The notes under the pieces are model-generated. The model ran no database searches. It was given only the letters and a program-made list of their open reading frames with translations, and had not been told where the DNA came from. The translations under genes and the position numbers were made by a program. A DNA stretch of 64,000 nt from Streptomyces violaceorubidus (GTDB lineage Bacteria > Actinomycetota > Actinomycetes > Streptomycetales > Streptomycetaceae). Within the stretch, counting starts at the first letter, position 1, and every line of letters starts with the position of its first letter. Where the stretch lies: the NCBI RefSeq assembly GCF_000717995.1, contig NZ_JODM01000007.1:115696-179695 (forward strand). Direction: 5' to 3'. Below are positions 7,485-15,625 of the stretch, one piece after another.

Positions 7485-8156
7485 TTAGGAAGGGCGCCGT
7501 CGATGGGCGTACCGCTGGACCTGCTCGACAGCCGGCCGCTCGATGTCGGCCGGGCTGCCGGCCATGATCGTGCGGGTGTGCTCGGTGATCAGGTCGGCGG
7601 GCCAGTCCCACCAGGCGGCGCGCTGGAGCCGCTCGATGTCGGCGTCGTCGAAGCGCTGCCGGATCGGTCTGGCCGGGTTGCCGCCGACGATCGTGTACGG
7701 CGGGACGTCTGCGGTCACCTGGGCGCCTGGCGCGATGATGGCACCGTCACCGATCCGCACGCCGGGCATGACCGTCGACCGGTAGCCGAACCACACGTCG
7801 TTGCCGACGACCGTGTCGCCGCGGCTGGGCATCGCGGTGACGATGTCGAGGGTCTGCTCGGCCCACCGGCCGCCGAACATGGTGAACGGGTACGTCGAGA
7901 CGCCCATCGACGGATGTTCGGCGCCGGCCATCAGGAACGTGGTTCCCGAGGCGATCGCGCAGTACCTGCCGATGATCAGGCGCTCCGGCCCGTAGGCGTA
8001 GAGGACGTTGCGGTGCTCGAAGTCCGTGGCGCCGTCCGGGTCGTCGTAGTAGGTGTACTCGCCCACTTCGATGTTCGGGGAGGTGACCAGTGGGTTGAGG
8101 AACACCACGCGGTCGTGGGCGGGCAGCGGGTGCACGGTGGTCGGGTCAGGAGACAA
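7485..8156 (-). CDS. Vat/CatB-type xenobiotic O-acetyltransferase (left-handed beta-helix)
   Basis: This 223-residue hexapeptide-repeat acyltransferase is close in plan to streptogramin A acetyltransferases (Vat) and CatB. Landmarks in order are NIEVGEYTYYDDPDG, the catalytic-His loop MAGAEHPSMGVSTYPFTMFG, DTVVGNDVWFGYRSTVMPGV, IGDGAIIAPGAQVTADVPPY and WWDWPADLI. The start is taken as TTG 8156 because the N-terminus (SPDPTTVHPLPAHDRVVFLN) then aligns with the Vat start and AAGGACT lies about 8 bases upstream; GTG 8135 is the alternative. Vat enzymes use acetyl-CoA to acetylate a hydroxyl on antibiotics, but many chromosomal homologues have other substrates. It may be co-transcribed with the MFS exporter, 116 bases upstream. 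Confidence 0.82.
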   Translation of the reverse strand: MSPDPTTVHPLPAHDRVVFLNPLVTSPNIEVGEYTYYDDPDGATDFEHRNVLYAYGPERLIIGRYCAIASGTTFLMAGAEHPSMGVSTYPFTMFGGRWAEQTLDIVTAMPSRGDTVVGNDVWFGYRSTVMPGVRIGDGAIIAPGAQVTADVPPYTIVGGNPARPIRQRFDDADIERLQRAAWWDWPADLITEHTRTIMAGSPADIERPAVEQVQRYAHRRRPS

Positions 8157-8272
8157 GGCTGGAGTCCTTTGCGTAGGGGTGGGATGTCGCGCGGCGTCCT
8201 GGTGGGCCGCGACCGGACCAGGTGCGGATGCGACCTGGCACCTCTCCCGGCCAGGGCGGGCGGCCGTGACGG

Positions 8273-9742
8273 TCAACGGCCGTTCAAGGGCGCCGTGTTC
8301 GAGGCAGCGACCGCGTCCGGCGAGATGGCACGGCGCGGTGCCGCGGAACCTGCCGTGGGATGGGACTTCACCAACCACAGTCCGGTGAACACGGCGCTCG
8401 CCAAAGTGACCGCGCCCGCCGTGACGAAGGCGCTGCCGAGACCGGTCTCGAAGGACGCGCCACCGGCCTGCCGGGTGCGCACGACGGCTCCGAGTACGGC
8501 CACGCCGAGCACCGCGCCGATCTGGCGGGTGGTGCTGCTGATGCCGGATGCGAGGCCGCCCTCCTGCGACCCGACCGCTTGGATGGCGGCGCCGGTCAGC
8601 GGGGACATGGCGAGGGCGAAGCCGGTGCCGGCCAGTGCGAGGCGCCACCACACGTTCCCGTAACCGGTGTCGGCGTGCACCGTGCCGAGCGCGAGGAGAC
8701 CCAGGCCGGCCAGGGCCAGGCCGGTGGTGACCACGACGCGGAAACCGTAACGGGCGGCCAGTCGGCCCGCGTACGGGCTGACGATCACCATGGCGAGGGA
8801 GACCGGCAGGGTCTGCAGGCCGGCACGCAGGATCGAGCTGCCCTGGACGTACACGAAGAACTGGGAGAAGAAGAACGACGAGCCCATGAGCGCGAACCCC
8901 ACCACCGTCATGGCGGTGTTGGACACGGTGAACAGGCGCTGCCGGAACAGCCGCAGCGGCAGCATCGGAGCGGAACGACGCCCTTCGACGGCCACGAACA
9001 CGGCGAAGAGGATCACCGCGGCGCCGAAGCTTCCCAGGATGAGCGGTGAGGTCCAGCCGCGGACGCCCCCCTCGATCAGACCGTAGGTCAGGGCTCCCAC
9101 CGCCAGGACGGACAGCACCGTGCCGGGGACGTCGAGGGCGGGGGCGTTCGGATTGCGGGACTCGGCGAGGTGGCGCAGGCCGACCAGCAGCAGAACCGCT
9201 CCGATGGGCAGATTGACCAGGAAGATGGCGGGCCACCCGAAGGCGTCCGTCAGCACGCCGCCGGCCGCGGGGCCCGCGGCCAGACCGATTCCGCTGAGTC
9301 CGGCCCACAGCCCGATCGCCTTGACGCGTTCCTGCGGCAGGGGATGGGCGGCGGCGAGCAGGGCGAGTGAGGCGGGGGCGAGCGCCGCGGCGCCGACGCC
9401 CTGCAGTACCCGGCCGGCGACCAGCCAGCCGACCGAGGGCGCGAGGCTGCACACCACCGACGCGGCGGTGAACACCGCCACACCGGTCAGGTACACGCGC
9501 TTGCGGCCGAACCGGTCGGCGAAGACACCCCCGGTCAACAACAGCATGGCGACCAGCAGTACGTACGCGTCGACGATCCATTGCAGACCGGTCAATTCCG
9601 TGTGCAGCCGGTGCTGCATGTCGGGTAGTGCCGCGCCGACGATCGTGTTGTCGAGCAGGACCATGAACTGGCCCAGGCAGGTCACCGTCAGCAGCACGGT
9701 CCGACTTGATCGACTGCTTGCGGTCGCATGCGATGCAGTCAT
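8273..9742 (-). CDS. DHA2-family (14-TM) MFS drug exporter
   Basis: The 489-residue permease belongs to the EmrB/QacA group. Motif A is GVFADRFGRKRVYLTGVAVF after TM2, motif C is in LWAGLSGIGLAAGPAAGGVL in TM5, and about 14 hydrophobic segments can be counted. It should export drugs or secondary metabolites by proton antiport at the cell membrane. ATG 9742 follows a GAGGGGA ribosome site. It is divergent from a TetR gene at 9893 with a duplicated 10-bp motif between them, the normal TetR/MFS pair. The downstream acetyltransferase could act with it as a two-part resistance unit; that is inference from adjacency. Confidence 0.88.
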   Translation of the reverse strand: MTASHATASSRSSRTVLLTVTCLGQFMVLLDNTIVGAALPDMQHRLHTELTGLQWIVDAYVLLVAMLLLTGGVFADRFGRKRVYLTGVAVFTAASVVCSLAPSVGWLVAGRVLQGVGAAALAPASLALLAAAHPLPQERVKAIGLWAGLSGIGLAAGPAAGGVLTDAFGWPAIFLVNLPIGAVLLLVGLRHLAESRNPNAPALDVPGTVLSVLAVGALTYGLIEGGVRGWTSPLILGSFGAAVILFAVFVAVEGRRSAPMLPLRLFRQRLFTVSNTAMTVVGFALMGSSFFFSQFFVYVQGSSILRAGLQTLPVSLAMVIVSPYAGRLAARYGFRVVVTTGLALAGLGLLALGTVHADTGYGNVWWRLALAGTGFALAMSPLTGAAIQAVGSQEGGLASGISSTTRQIGAVLGVAVLGAVVRTRQAGGASFETGLGSAFVTAGAVTLASAVFTGLWLVKSHPTAGSAAPRRAISPDAVAASNTAPLNGR

Positions 9743-9824
9743 GGGGTTCCCCTCGATCGACAGGTGTACCCGGTCGGGGCCGACGCGGGTGGCGATACAG
9801 CAGAGCGCGCTAAAGCCGTCCGCG

Positions 9825-9883
9825 ACTGCGTTAATGGACTGTACGTCGGTGCGCCTCACAAACGCAACCAGCCACTGCGTTAA
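9825..9883. promoter_or_regulatory. duplicated operator motif between MFS exporter and tetR
   Basis: ACTGCGTTAA occurs twice in direct orientation (9825-9834 and 9874-9883), with an inverted partial copy AACGCA at 9861-9866 between them. The 9874 copy ends 9 bases before the TetR start codon, fitting autorepression. Confidence 0.5.
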
Positions 9884-9892
9884 GATGGGATC

Positions 9893-10456
9893 ATGAACGA
9901 ACAGCGAGCCAGGCGGCCCGGCGGGCGCAGCGCCCGAGTTGCCGCGCAGGTACACCAGGCCGTCACCGACCTGATCGGCGAACGCGGCTACGGCAACTTC
10001 ACCGTCGGCGACATCGCCACTCGCGCCGGAGTGGCCGACAGCAGCATCTATCGCAGGTGGGGAAGCCTGGAAACCCTGCTCACCGACGTGGCGCTCACCC
10101 GCCTCAACGCCCAGTCGCCGATGCCCGACACCGGGAGCCTCGACGGCGACCTGCGCACCTACGCGGCCCAGGTGGCCCGCGAGATCACCGGACCCGACGG
10201 CCCTGCGGTGCTGCACCTGGCCGTGGCCCTGGCGGGCAGCGGTCAGCACGGCGTGCAGGCTGGTGCCGACCTCCGGGCCGAACGCACCCGCCAGTTGGAG
10301 TCCATGCTCGACCGCGCTCGCCAACGCGGCGAGAAGGCACCTGACGCACTCGACGTGCTGGACCACATCCTGGCCCCGATGTACATCCGCGTCCTGTTCG
10401 GCATGGTCCCGCTCACCCCGGACTACATCGACGGACTGGTCGACCGGCTGCTGTGA
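9893..10456 (+). CDS. TetR-family transcriptional regulator (TetR_C_11-like)
   Basis: The 187-residue protein has an N-terminal TetR DNA-binding domain (VAAQVHQAVTDLIGERGYGN, FTVGDIATRAGVADSSIYRR, WGSLETLLTDVAL). A helical C-terminal domain ends in DVLDHILAPMYIRVLFGMVP and DYIDGLVDRLL, typical of repressors paired with DHA2-type MFS exporters. ATG 9893 follows AAGATGGGA. It is predicted to repress itself and the divergent exporter through the repeated ACTGCGTTAA motif and to be released by the exported compound. Confidence 0.85.
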   Translation: MNEQRARRPGGRSARVAAQVHQAVTDLIGERGYGNFTVGDIATRAGVADSSIYRRWGSLETLLTDVALTRLNAQSPMPDTGSLDGDLRTYAAQVAREITGPDGPAVLHLAVALAGSGQHGVQAGADLRAERTRQLESMLDRARQRGEKAPDALDVLDHILAPMYIRVLFGMVPLTPDYIDGLVDRLL

Positions 10457-10490
10457 CCCCGACCGCCGTACCGCCGCCGCAGGTTCCTGA

Positions 10491-10856
10491 TCACTCCGCT
10501 CGTCCGGCCACAGGGTCGTCGGCGGCTTGCGCGGCCCATGAGGCCAGGATGCGCAGACGTGCGTGACTGGGCGTGCCGGGCTCGGCGGTCAGGGTGACGA
10601 GTTGCTGGTCCGGGTCGTCGGTGGAGGTGAGGAAGGACCAGTCGAGGGTGAGCGGGCCGACCACCGGATGGTTCAGCGCCTTCGTACCCGAGCGCTGGAC
10701 GGCGACCCGGTGGGCACCCTATCAGCGCCTGAAGTCGGGGTCCCGCAGCGACAGTTCACCCACCAGCTCGGTCAGCCGAGGGTCGTTCGGATCACGGACG
10801 GCTTCCATGCGCAGCTGCGCCAAGGTCGTCTGTGCCACCCACTCCCAGTTGCTCTG
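10491..10856 (-). pseudogene. MmyB-like XRE regulator, ligand-binding domain remnant with two tandem nonsense codons
   Basis: The frame reads NWEWVAQTTLAQLRMEAVRD, then PRLTELVGELSLRDPDFRR, then TGA TAG, then GAHRVAVQRSGTKALNHPVV and LVTLTAEPGTPSHARLRILA before a true stop at 10491. This is the C-terminal MmyB-like ligand-binding domain of Streptomyces XRE regulators. In that family the motif is FRxWWGAHRV, so the two stop codons replace two Trp codons (TGG TGG to TGA TAG). The N-terminal helix-turn-helix half is missing: the upstream side is cut and abuts another broken gene on the opposite strand. Confidence 0.7.
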
Positions 10857-10925
10857 TGCGGCGCGCCTTGAGGAAGGCGCCCAGTGCGCTGTGGTGGGCC
10901 TCGCTGCTGCTCGGTGCCATGGATC

Positions 10926-11291
10926 CCGGACAACGCAGAGGAACTGCTGGAGACGGCCACCCGGCAGTTCCGGGAGATGTTCGACTTCTACCGCACCCCG
11001 CGCGGCTGTCACCCCCGTGCCGTCCAGGAGTGGGTGCTGCGCAGCGTCGACCAGCTGGCCCAGTACGACTCGTACGCGATGATCCGGCTCGTCTCGCCCC
11101 GCCCCCTGCTCATGATCGTCGGCTCGGAGGCGGAGAGCGCCTACTTCAGCAGGGAGGCGATCGACCGGGCGGCCGAGCCCAAGGAACTGGCCGTGATCGA
11201 CGGTGCCATCGACCTGTACGACAGGGACGCCTACGTCACCCCCGCCGTCGCCAAGCTCACCGAGTTCTTCGGCACCTGCTTGTCCGGGTGA
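10926..11291 (+). pseudogene. alpha/beta-hydrolase C-terminal fragment
   Basis: The readable part begins PDNAEELLETATRQFREMFD and continues WVLRSVDQLAQYDSYAMIRL, VSPRPLLMIVGSEAESAYFS, and KELAVIDGAIDLYDRDAYVT. This is the last third of an alpha/beta hydrolase of the dienelactone-hydrolase/DUF1100 sort, with the strand before the acid residue (LMIVGSE). The catalytic-His position is occupied by AIDLYD rather than the usual G-H-x-D-x-Y. The nucleophile region is absent, and the upstream sequence belongs to the MmyB remnant on the other strand, so the two broken genes meet near 10860-10925. Confidence 0.6.
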
Positions 11292-11405
11292 GTCCATCCG
11301 CCCTCCCCGCCCAGCAGGAGTCGTGTGGGGGTGGAGGGGCCCGTTGCCGACCGTCAGTCTTCGGCAAAGGTTCACATGAATGACCTGGAAACATATACAT
11401 GACTC

Positions 11406-11435
11406 TTGACTCGTGCTTGCCGCCCCCTCTACGGT
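11406..11435 (+). promoter_or_regulatory. possible sigma-70-type promoter of the pectate lyase gene
   Basis: TTGACT (11406-11411) and TACGGT (11430-11435) are separated by 18 bases, about 100 bases before the start codon. GAGAGCGTTTTC (11444-11455) just downstream resembles a LacI-type half-palindrome. The assignment is by eye and tentative. Confidence 0.3.
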
Positions 11436-11534
11436 CCCCCGATAGAGAGCGTTTTCTGCCGTCGTTTGTCGCGCCCCACTCACGAGAAAGCCCCTGTTCG
11501 TACCCAGTCATCCCCCACATTTGGAGTTCGAACG

Positions 11535-12734
11535 ATGGAACTGAGACCTCTCGTCGCCTCCTTCAGCCTGCTCGCCGGCACTCTGGCCGCGGTGGCCACC
11601 GGCACTACCGCACAGGCCGCGGCGCAGGCCGCGACGACCGTGTACGTCGCGCCGTCCGGGACGGCGGGCGCCGCCGGCACCCTGGCCGACCCGACGACGC
11701 TGGCCTCGGCGGTCAGTCGCGTCGCCGCGGGCGGCACGATCTACCTGCGCGGCGGAACGTACGCGTACAGCCAGACCGTCACCGTGCCCCAGGGGCAGAA
11801 CGGCACCTCCTCCGCGCGGACCACGATCACCGCCTACGCGAGCGAGAAGCCGGTGCTCGACTTCTCGGCGCAGAGCGAGAGTTCGACAAACCGCGGGCTG
11901 CAGGTGAACGGCTCGTACTGGCACGTCAAGGGCATCGTCGTCGAGCACGCCGGGGACAACGGCATCTACGTCGGCGGCAGCAACAACATCATCGAGCGCA
12001 CCGTCACGCGCTTCAACCATGACACCGGCCTGCAACTCGGGCGGATCTCCTCCAGCACACCCGCGAGCCAGTGGCCGGCGAACAACCTGATCGTGAGCGC
12101 CGAGTCGCACGACAACGCCGACTCCGACGGCGAGGACGCGGACGGGTTCGCCGCCAAGCTCACCACAGGCACGGGCAACGTCTTCCGCTACGCGGTCTCC
12201 CACCACAACATCGACGACGGCTGGGACCTGTACACCAAGACCGACACCGGAGCGATCGGCCCGGTCACCATCGAGGACTCGCTGGCGTACGGCAACGGCA
12301 CGCTCAGCGACGGCACGCTCAGCGACGGCACCGTGAACACCAGCGGTGACCGCAACGGCTACAAGCTCGGCGGCGACGACATCGCCGTCAACCACGTCGT
12401 GCGCCGCAGCATCGCCTTCAAGAACGGCCACCACGGGTTCACGTACAACAGCAACCCCGGCACCATGGCGATCTCCAGCAACCTGAGCGTCGACAACGCC
12501 GAGCGCAACTATTCCTTCGACAAGGGCACGTCGGTGTTCCGCTCCAACACCTCGTGCCGGTTCTCGGTTTCCGGCTCGAACGACAAGACCGTCGGGAACG
12601 CGGACAGCTCCAACCAGTTCTGGACGGGCGCGAACGGCAGCCGCTGCTCCTCCTACAGCGGAGCCCTCGCCTGGTCGTTCGCCACCGACGGCAAGCTCGT
12701 CGTCACCCTCGGCGGCAAGACCGTGACGTTGTAG
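11535..12734 (+). CDS. secreted PL9-family pectate lyase (right-handed beta-helix)
   Basis: A 399-residue secreted protein. The signal peptide covers about residues 1-31 (LVASFSLLAGTLAAVATG, cut near AQAAAQA). TVYVAPSGTAGAAGTLADPT opens the parallel beta-helix. The PL9 signatures are DADGFAAKLTTGTGNVF (about 200-216), HHNIDDGWDLYTKTD (about 222-236) and RNGYKLGGDD (about 271-280). The Lys of NGYKLGG near residue 276 matches the catalytic base of Pel9A-type lyases, and the surrounding Asp residues would bind calcium. It should cleave polygalacturonate by beta-elimination outside the cell. A short internal duplication (GTLSDG twice) occurs near 12300. ATG 11535 precedes the signal peptide directly. 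It is monocistronic, with a strong hairpin after it. Confidence 0.82.
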   Translation: MELRPLVASFSLLAGTLAAVATGTTAQAAAQAATTVYVAPSGTAGAAGTLADPTTLASAVSRVAAGGTIYLRGGTYAYSQTVTVPQGQNGTSSARTTITAYASEKPVLDFSAQSESSTNRGLQVNGSYWHVKGIVVEHAGDNGIYVGGSNNIIERTVTRFNHDTGLQLGRISSSTPASQWPANNLIVSAESHDNADSDGEDADGFAAKLTTGTGNVFRYAVSHHNIDDGWDLYTKTDTGAIGPVTIEDSLAYGNGTLSDGTLSDGTVNTSGDRNGYKLGGDDIAVNHVVRRSIAFKNGHHGFTYNSNPGTMAISSNLSVDNAERNYSFDKGTSVFRSNTSCRFSVSGSNDKTVGNADSSNQFWTGANGSRCSSYSGALAWSFATDGKLVVTLGGKTVTL

Positions 12735-12807
12735 GACCTGAAGCGGGTAAACGCCCGAGGGCGCAGACGTCACCGAAGTCTGACGCTCCGGTCCGTGGAC
12801 AGCACCA

Positions 12808-12842
12808 TGCGGGGCCCTGAAGCAGTCGTATAGGGCCCCGCA
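12808..12842 (+). terminator. strong hairpin terminator after the pectate lyase gene
   Basis: TGCGGGGCCCT (12808-12818) and AGGGCCCCGCA (12832-12842) form a perfect 11-bp stem with a 13-base loop, about 75 bases past the stop at 12734. Confidence 0.75.
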
Positions 12843-12930
12843 CGGTGCCGACGCCGTCCAGCAGACCATCAGCAGGAGCAGGTGGCGGCGCTTGAGCGCC
12901 CGGCGAGGACTGTCCGGTCCGGTGGGTGAG

Positions 12931-12946
12931 TACGGTCAGTGCCGTA
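12931..12946. promoter_or_regulatory. putative autoregulatory TetR operator at the gene start
   Basis: TACGG (12931-12935) and CCGTA (12942-12946) form a perfect dyad with a 6-base spacer, and the last A is the first base of the ATG at 12946. This would suit self-repression, and it favours a downstream start (GTG 12958) if the promoter is leaderless. Confidence 0.4.
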
Positions 12947-13596
12947 TGCTCGTGCGCGTGAATTCCTCGCCCCCCGCCCGCAGACGCGACGGCGCCGTGA
13001 CGCGCGAGGCGATCCTCGCCGCCGCGGTCGTGGAGTTCACCGAGCACGGGTACGCCAGGGCCGGGGTGCGGCAGATCGCCGAGCGAGCGGGTGTCACGGC
13101 GATGATGATCAACCGCTACTTCGGTTCGAAGGAGCTTCTGTTCGCCCGGGCCGTCGACCGTGCCTTCGCACCGCCGACCGTCGTCGGTGACGGGTCGCCG
13201 CGGCTGGCGCACTCCATCGCCCGCACGCTGGCCGAGCGCACATCCGCAGGTGCCGAACAGCTCGATCCGTTCCTGCTGCTGCTCCGTTCGGCGGCGGACC
13301 CGGAAGCGAGGGACATCGTCCGGCAGGGTGTCGAGGACCATGTGGGCGCTCGGTTCGCCGGGCTGCTCGAAGGTCCGGACGCGGGCGTCCGGGCGCAACT
13401 GGGGCTGGCGCTGGTGGCCGGTACGTGGCTGCTGCGCAGCGTCGTCGGCACCACCGCGCTCGCTGAGGCGGACGACGGACCCCTCGCGGACATCCTCACC
13501 GACATGCTCCGCCCGGTCACCCGGGAGGGCGGCGCCTCGGCGGCCGAAGGCCCGGACGGCGGCCTCGGAACCGGTCCGGACGGCGCCGCCGGGTAG
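12946..13596 (+). CDS. TetR-family transcriptional regulator
   Basis: About 216 residues. The TetR DNA-binding domain reads VTREAILAAAVVEFTEHGYA, RAGVRQIAERAGVTAMMINR, YFGSKELLFARAVDRAF. The C-terminal domain has LDPFLLLLRSAADPEARDIV and a TetR_C_17-like end, followed by a Gly/Ala-rich tail. ATG 12946 and GTG 12958 are both possible starts; the longer opening from 12892 adds residues unlike the family. It runs towards the SDR gene, which ends 41 bases after it on the other strand. The target is most likely itself, or the SDR, whose promoter holds a different palindrome. Confidence 0.78.
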   Translation: MLVRVNSSPPARRRDGAVTREAILAAAVVEFTEHGYARAGVRQIAERAGVTAMMINRYFGSKELLFARAVDRAFAPPTVVGDGSPRLAHSIARTLAERTSAGAEQLDPFLLLLRSAADPEARDIVRQGVEDHVGARFAGLLEGPDAGVRAQLGLALVAGTWLLRSVVGTTALAEADDGPLADILTDMLRPVTREGGASAAEGPDGGLGTGPDGAAG

Positions 13597-13637
13597 CGCA
13601 CAGGCGCGGTGCCGGCGGAGTGATGCCCGGGTCCGTA

Positions 13638-14438
13638 TCAGAAGGCGGAACGGATCAGCCCGCCGTCGACGCGGATGGTGGCTCCACTGACGTACTGGGC
13701 GTAGTTGCTGCAGAGGTAGGCGACCGCCGCGGCGATCTCCTCCGGCTCACCGAACCGCTCCTGGTCGTTGGGGATCAGGGCGTTGACGGCGTTGGGCTGG
13801 ATCTCCTCCCAGGTCTCTCCCCACCCGCGGGCCGGGCCGATGGTGGTGACGAGCTCCTGGGTGGCCTCGACCAGGATGGCGCCGGGGGAGACCACGTCGG
13901 AGGTGACGCCGGTGCCCTTCAGGTCGCGGGCCAGGGAGACGGCCAGGTTGTGTCGGGCCGCCAGGGTGGCGTTGTACTGCGGGTGGGTGTTCATCGGCTG
14001 GGAGGCGAGGCCGCCGCCGATGGTGACGACCCGGCCCCAGCCGCGCTCCCGCATGGCGGGGACGAGATGCTGGATCATGCGGACGCCGGAGACGACGTTG
14101 ACGTTGTAGGTGTCCTGCCACTCCCCCGGGGTCGCCTCGGCCCAGGACAGGTGGCGGTAGAAGCCGGCGTTGTTCACGAGGATGTCGACGGGGCCGTCAG
14201 CGGTCGCCGCGCGGGCCACCTCGGCGGCGGCCGCGTCGTCGGCCAGGTCACCGAGCACGATGGAGGCGGTGCCACCGGCCTCGCGGATCTCCCGCGCAAC
14301 CCGCTCCGTGCGCTCCTTGTCGCGGCCGTGCACGACGACGGCCGCGCCCTCCGCCGCCAGCAGCTTCGCGGTGGCCTCACCGAGTCCGAGGCTGGAGCCG
14401 GTGACGAGCGCGCGCTTTCCGGTCAGATCGAGGTTCAT
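13638..14438 (-). CDS. SDR-family oxidoreductase with non-canonical active site
   Basis: This 266-residue classical-length short-chain dehydrogenase has the dinucleotide motif TGSSLGLG (residues 13-20), the DLAD acid pair region, NNAG (about 89-92) and the C-terminal GATIRVDGG. The active site is odd. Where Ser-Tyr-Lys is expected it reads TIGGGLASQPMNTHPQYNAT followed by L, so the Tyr is kept but the Lys of Y-x-x-x-K is Leu and the Ser 13 residues before Tyr is Gly. HGRDK after the third strand (R at the end of beta2) suggests NADP(H). It may catalyse slowly, use another residue, or act as a non-catalytic homologue. A 16-bp near-palindrome lies upstream of its start. Confidence 0.8.
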   Translation of the reverse strand: MNLDLTGKRALVTGSSLGLGEATAKLLAAEGAAVVVHGRDKERTERVAREIREAGGTASIVLGDLADDAAAAEVARAATADGPVDILVNNAGFYRHLSWAEATPGEWQDTYNVNVVSGVRMIQHLVPAMRERGWGRVVTIGGGLASQPMNTHPQYNATLAARHNLAVSLARDLKGTGVTSDVVSPGAILVEATQELVTTIGPARGWGETWEEIQPNAVNALIPNDQERFGEPEEIAAAVAYLCSNYAQYVSGATIRVDGGLIRSAF

Positions 14439-14499
14439 GCCTGTTCTTTCCTTGGAGGTTTCTCGGCCGTGAGGGCCGGGAATGTGTGTCTCCCTAGAA

Positions 14500-14515
14500 G
14501 TATACAGCTGTAGAC
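14500..14515. promoter_or_regulatory. palindromic operator upstream of the SDR gene
   Basis: TACAGCTGTA (14503-14512) is a perfect palindrome, extended to GTATACAGCTGTAGAC with one mismatched pair. It lies 62-77 bases upstream of the SDR start at 14438. TetR- or MarR-type proteins bind such sites; the regulator is not known. Confidence 0.45.
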
Positions 14516-14683
14516 GTTTGGCGTCTGCCGGTTGCGGTCCGCCTGGTGCGGTCGGTTCACCAGCGTCCGAACCGGTCAGTGGGGCTGTGCCCGACCTCTA
14601 CCGCAGGGCCATGGCGTTGGAGGAGGAGCCGACTCCACCGGTGAGGCAGCCCCGACGTCTCCTGGTCCTACACCGGTTTCCAC

Positions 14684-14989
14684 ATGTTCAGGCAGTGGCT
14701 GGCCGTTGCAGAGGGCTTCACCCTTGGTGAGGTGCGCGGGTTCGGTGGAGACCGCGAGTGGAGCAGTGTCTCCACCACACTGACACCGCTGCTCGACCAC
14801 CCAGACGCTGACGGATCCCTCACGGCCGCTCAATGCGCAGCCATGTTGCCCAGACTGGAGGCGATCATCGATCAGCTCGGTCCCGAGGAGGGCGACCTCG
14901 TTCTCCAGCGACGTGTCGACGACGCCCGCGAACTGGTCACCGTGATGAAGTACTGCCTGGGCAAGGGCGTTGATCTCGTCTTCGGCTGA
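14684..14989 (+). CDS. hypothetical protein, possibly 5'-truncated by frameshift
   Basis: A 101-residue acidic protein (MFRQWLAVAEGFTLGEVRGF, STTLTPLLDHPDADGSLTAA, MLPRLEAIIDQL, RRVDDARELVTVMKYCLGKG). The same frame continues upstream for about 12 codons (SPDVSWSYTGFH) to a stop at about 14642, and a plausible true N-terminus (MALEEEPTPP) sits in another frame at 14610. The gene may therefore have lost its first exon-like part to a one-base indel. If only ATG 14684 is used, the protein is complete but short. I do not recognise a family with a known function; similar small proteins are common in Streptomyces. Confidence 0.5.
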   Translation: MFRQWLAVAEGFTLGEVRGFGGDREWSSVSTTLTPLLDHPDADGSLTAAQCAAMLPRLEAIIDQLGPEEGDLVLQRRVDDARELVTVMKYCLGKGVDLVFG

Positions 14990-15097
14990 CTGTCGCAAGC
15001 GGTTCCCTGTCGGAGACGACCTGCGGTTACGGGACATCTCTCCCGGCGGTCTCACCGAGCCTTGAGCGGCGCTTCTCACAAGCCCGGGTGACCTGAG

Positions 15098-15625
15098 TCA
15101 GTCGAAGAGGGCAACAAGCCCATTCACCCAGATCGCGAGGAACCCAAGGGTCGCCGCCAGGCAGCCGACGCCCGCCAGCACACCGCCGGCCGTCCACGGC
15201 TCGGAGGGCGCCTCGTACGCTCCTTCCAGGGCGTCCCGGTAGGAGGTGGGGTCGTCCCAGTCGACAGGGTGCCCCAGTTCCACGGCGCAGGCGGTCCGCA
15301 CCGCGACCAGTTGCTCCTCCGCGAAGGTGGAGGCGGCCTTCGCCTCGGGGCCCTGCCAGGCGAGGGCCTCCATGCGCCACCGGGAAGACCCGTACCGCGC
15401 CTCGAAGGCAGCGGTCTCGTCGGTGTTCCGGTCCTCTTCGAGGTACATCCAGCGTCCAGCCTCGGCGGCGTCGCCGTAGAGCCGGTACACCTCGGCGAGA
15501 CGACGGCGGAGCGTCAGATCGTACGGGAAGGACGAGACGAGACCGCGCAGGCGCTGGCGCGCGACGGGAACCCGGCCGGCGGCCAGGTCCGCATCGACTC
15601 GGGCAAGGGTCTCTCTCAGGGGCAT
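15098..15625 (-). CDS. DUF6584-family protein with C-terminal membrane segment
   Basis: The protein starts MPLRETLARVDADLAAGRVP and RQRLRGLVSSFPYDLTLRRR, then AEVYRLYGDAAEAGRWMYLE, a TPR-like pair of helices characteristic of the DUF6584 family in Streptomyces. A single hydrophobic helix near the C-terminus (GGVLAGVGCLAATLGFLAIW) should anchor it in the membrane with the rest in the cytoplasm. GTG 15646 would add seven residues; neither start has a strong ribosome site, so the choice is tentative. Its role is unknown. Confidence 0.7.
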   Translation of the reverse strand: MPLRETLARVDADLAAGRVPVARQRLRGLVSSFPYDLTLRRRLAEVYRLYGDAAEAGRWMYLEEDRNTDETAAFEARYGSSRWRMEALAWQGPEAKAASTFAEEQLVAVRTACAVELGHPVDWDDPTSYRDALEGAYEAPSEPWTAGGVLAGVGCLAATLGFLAIWVNGLVALFD

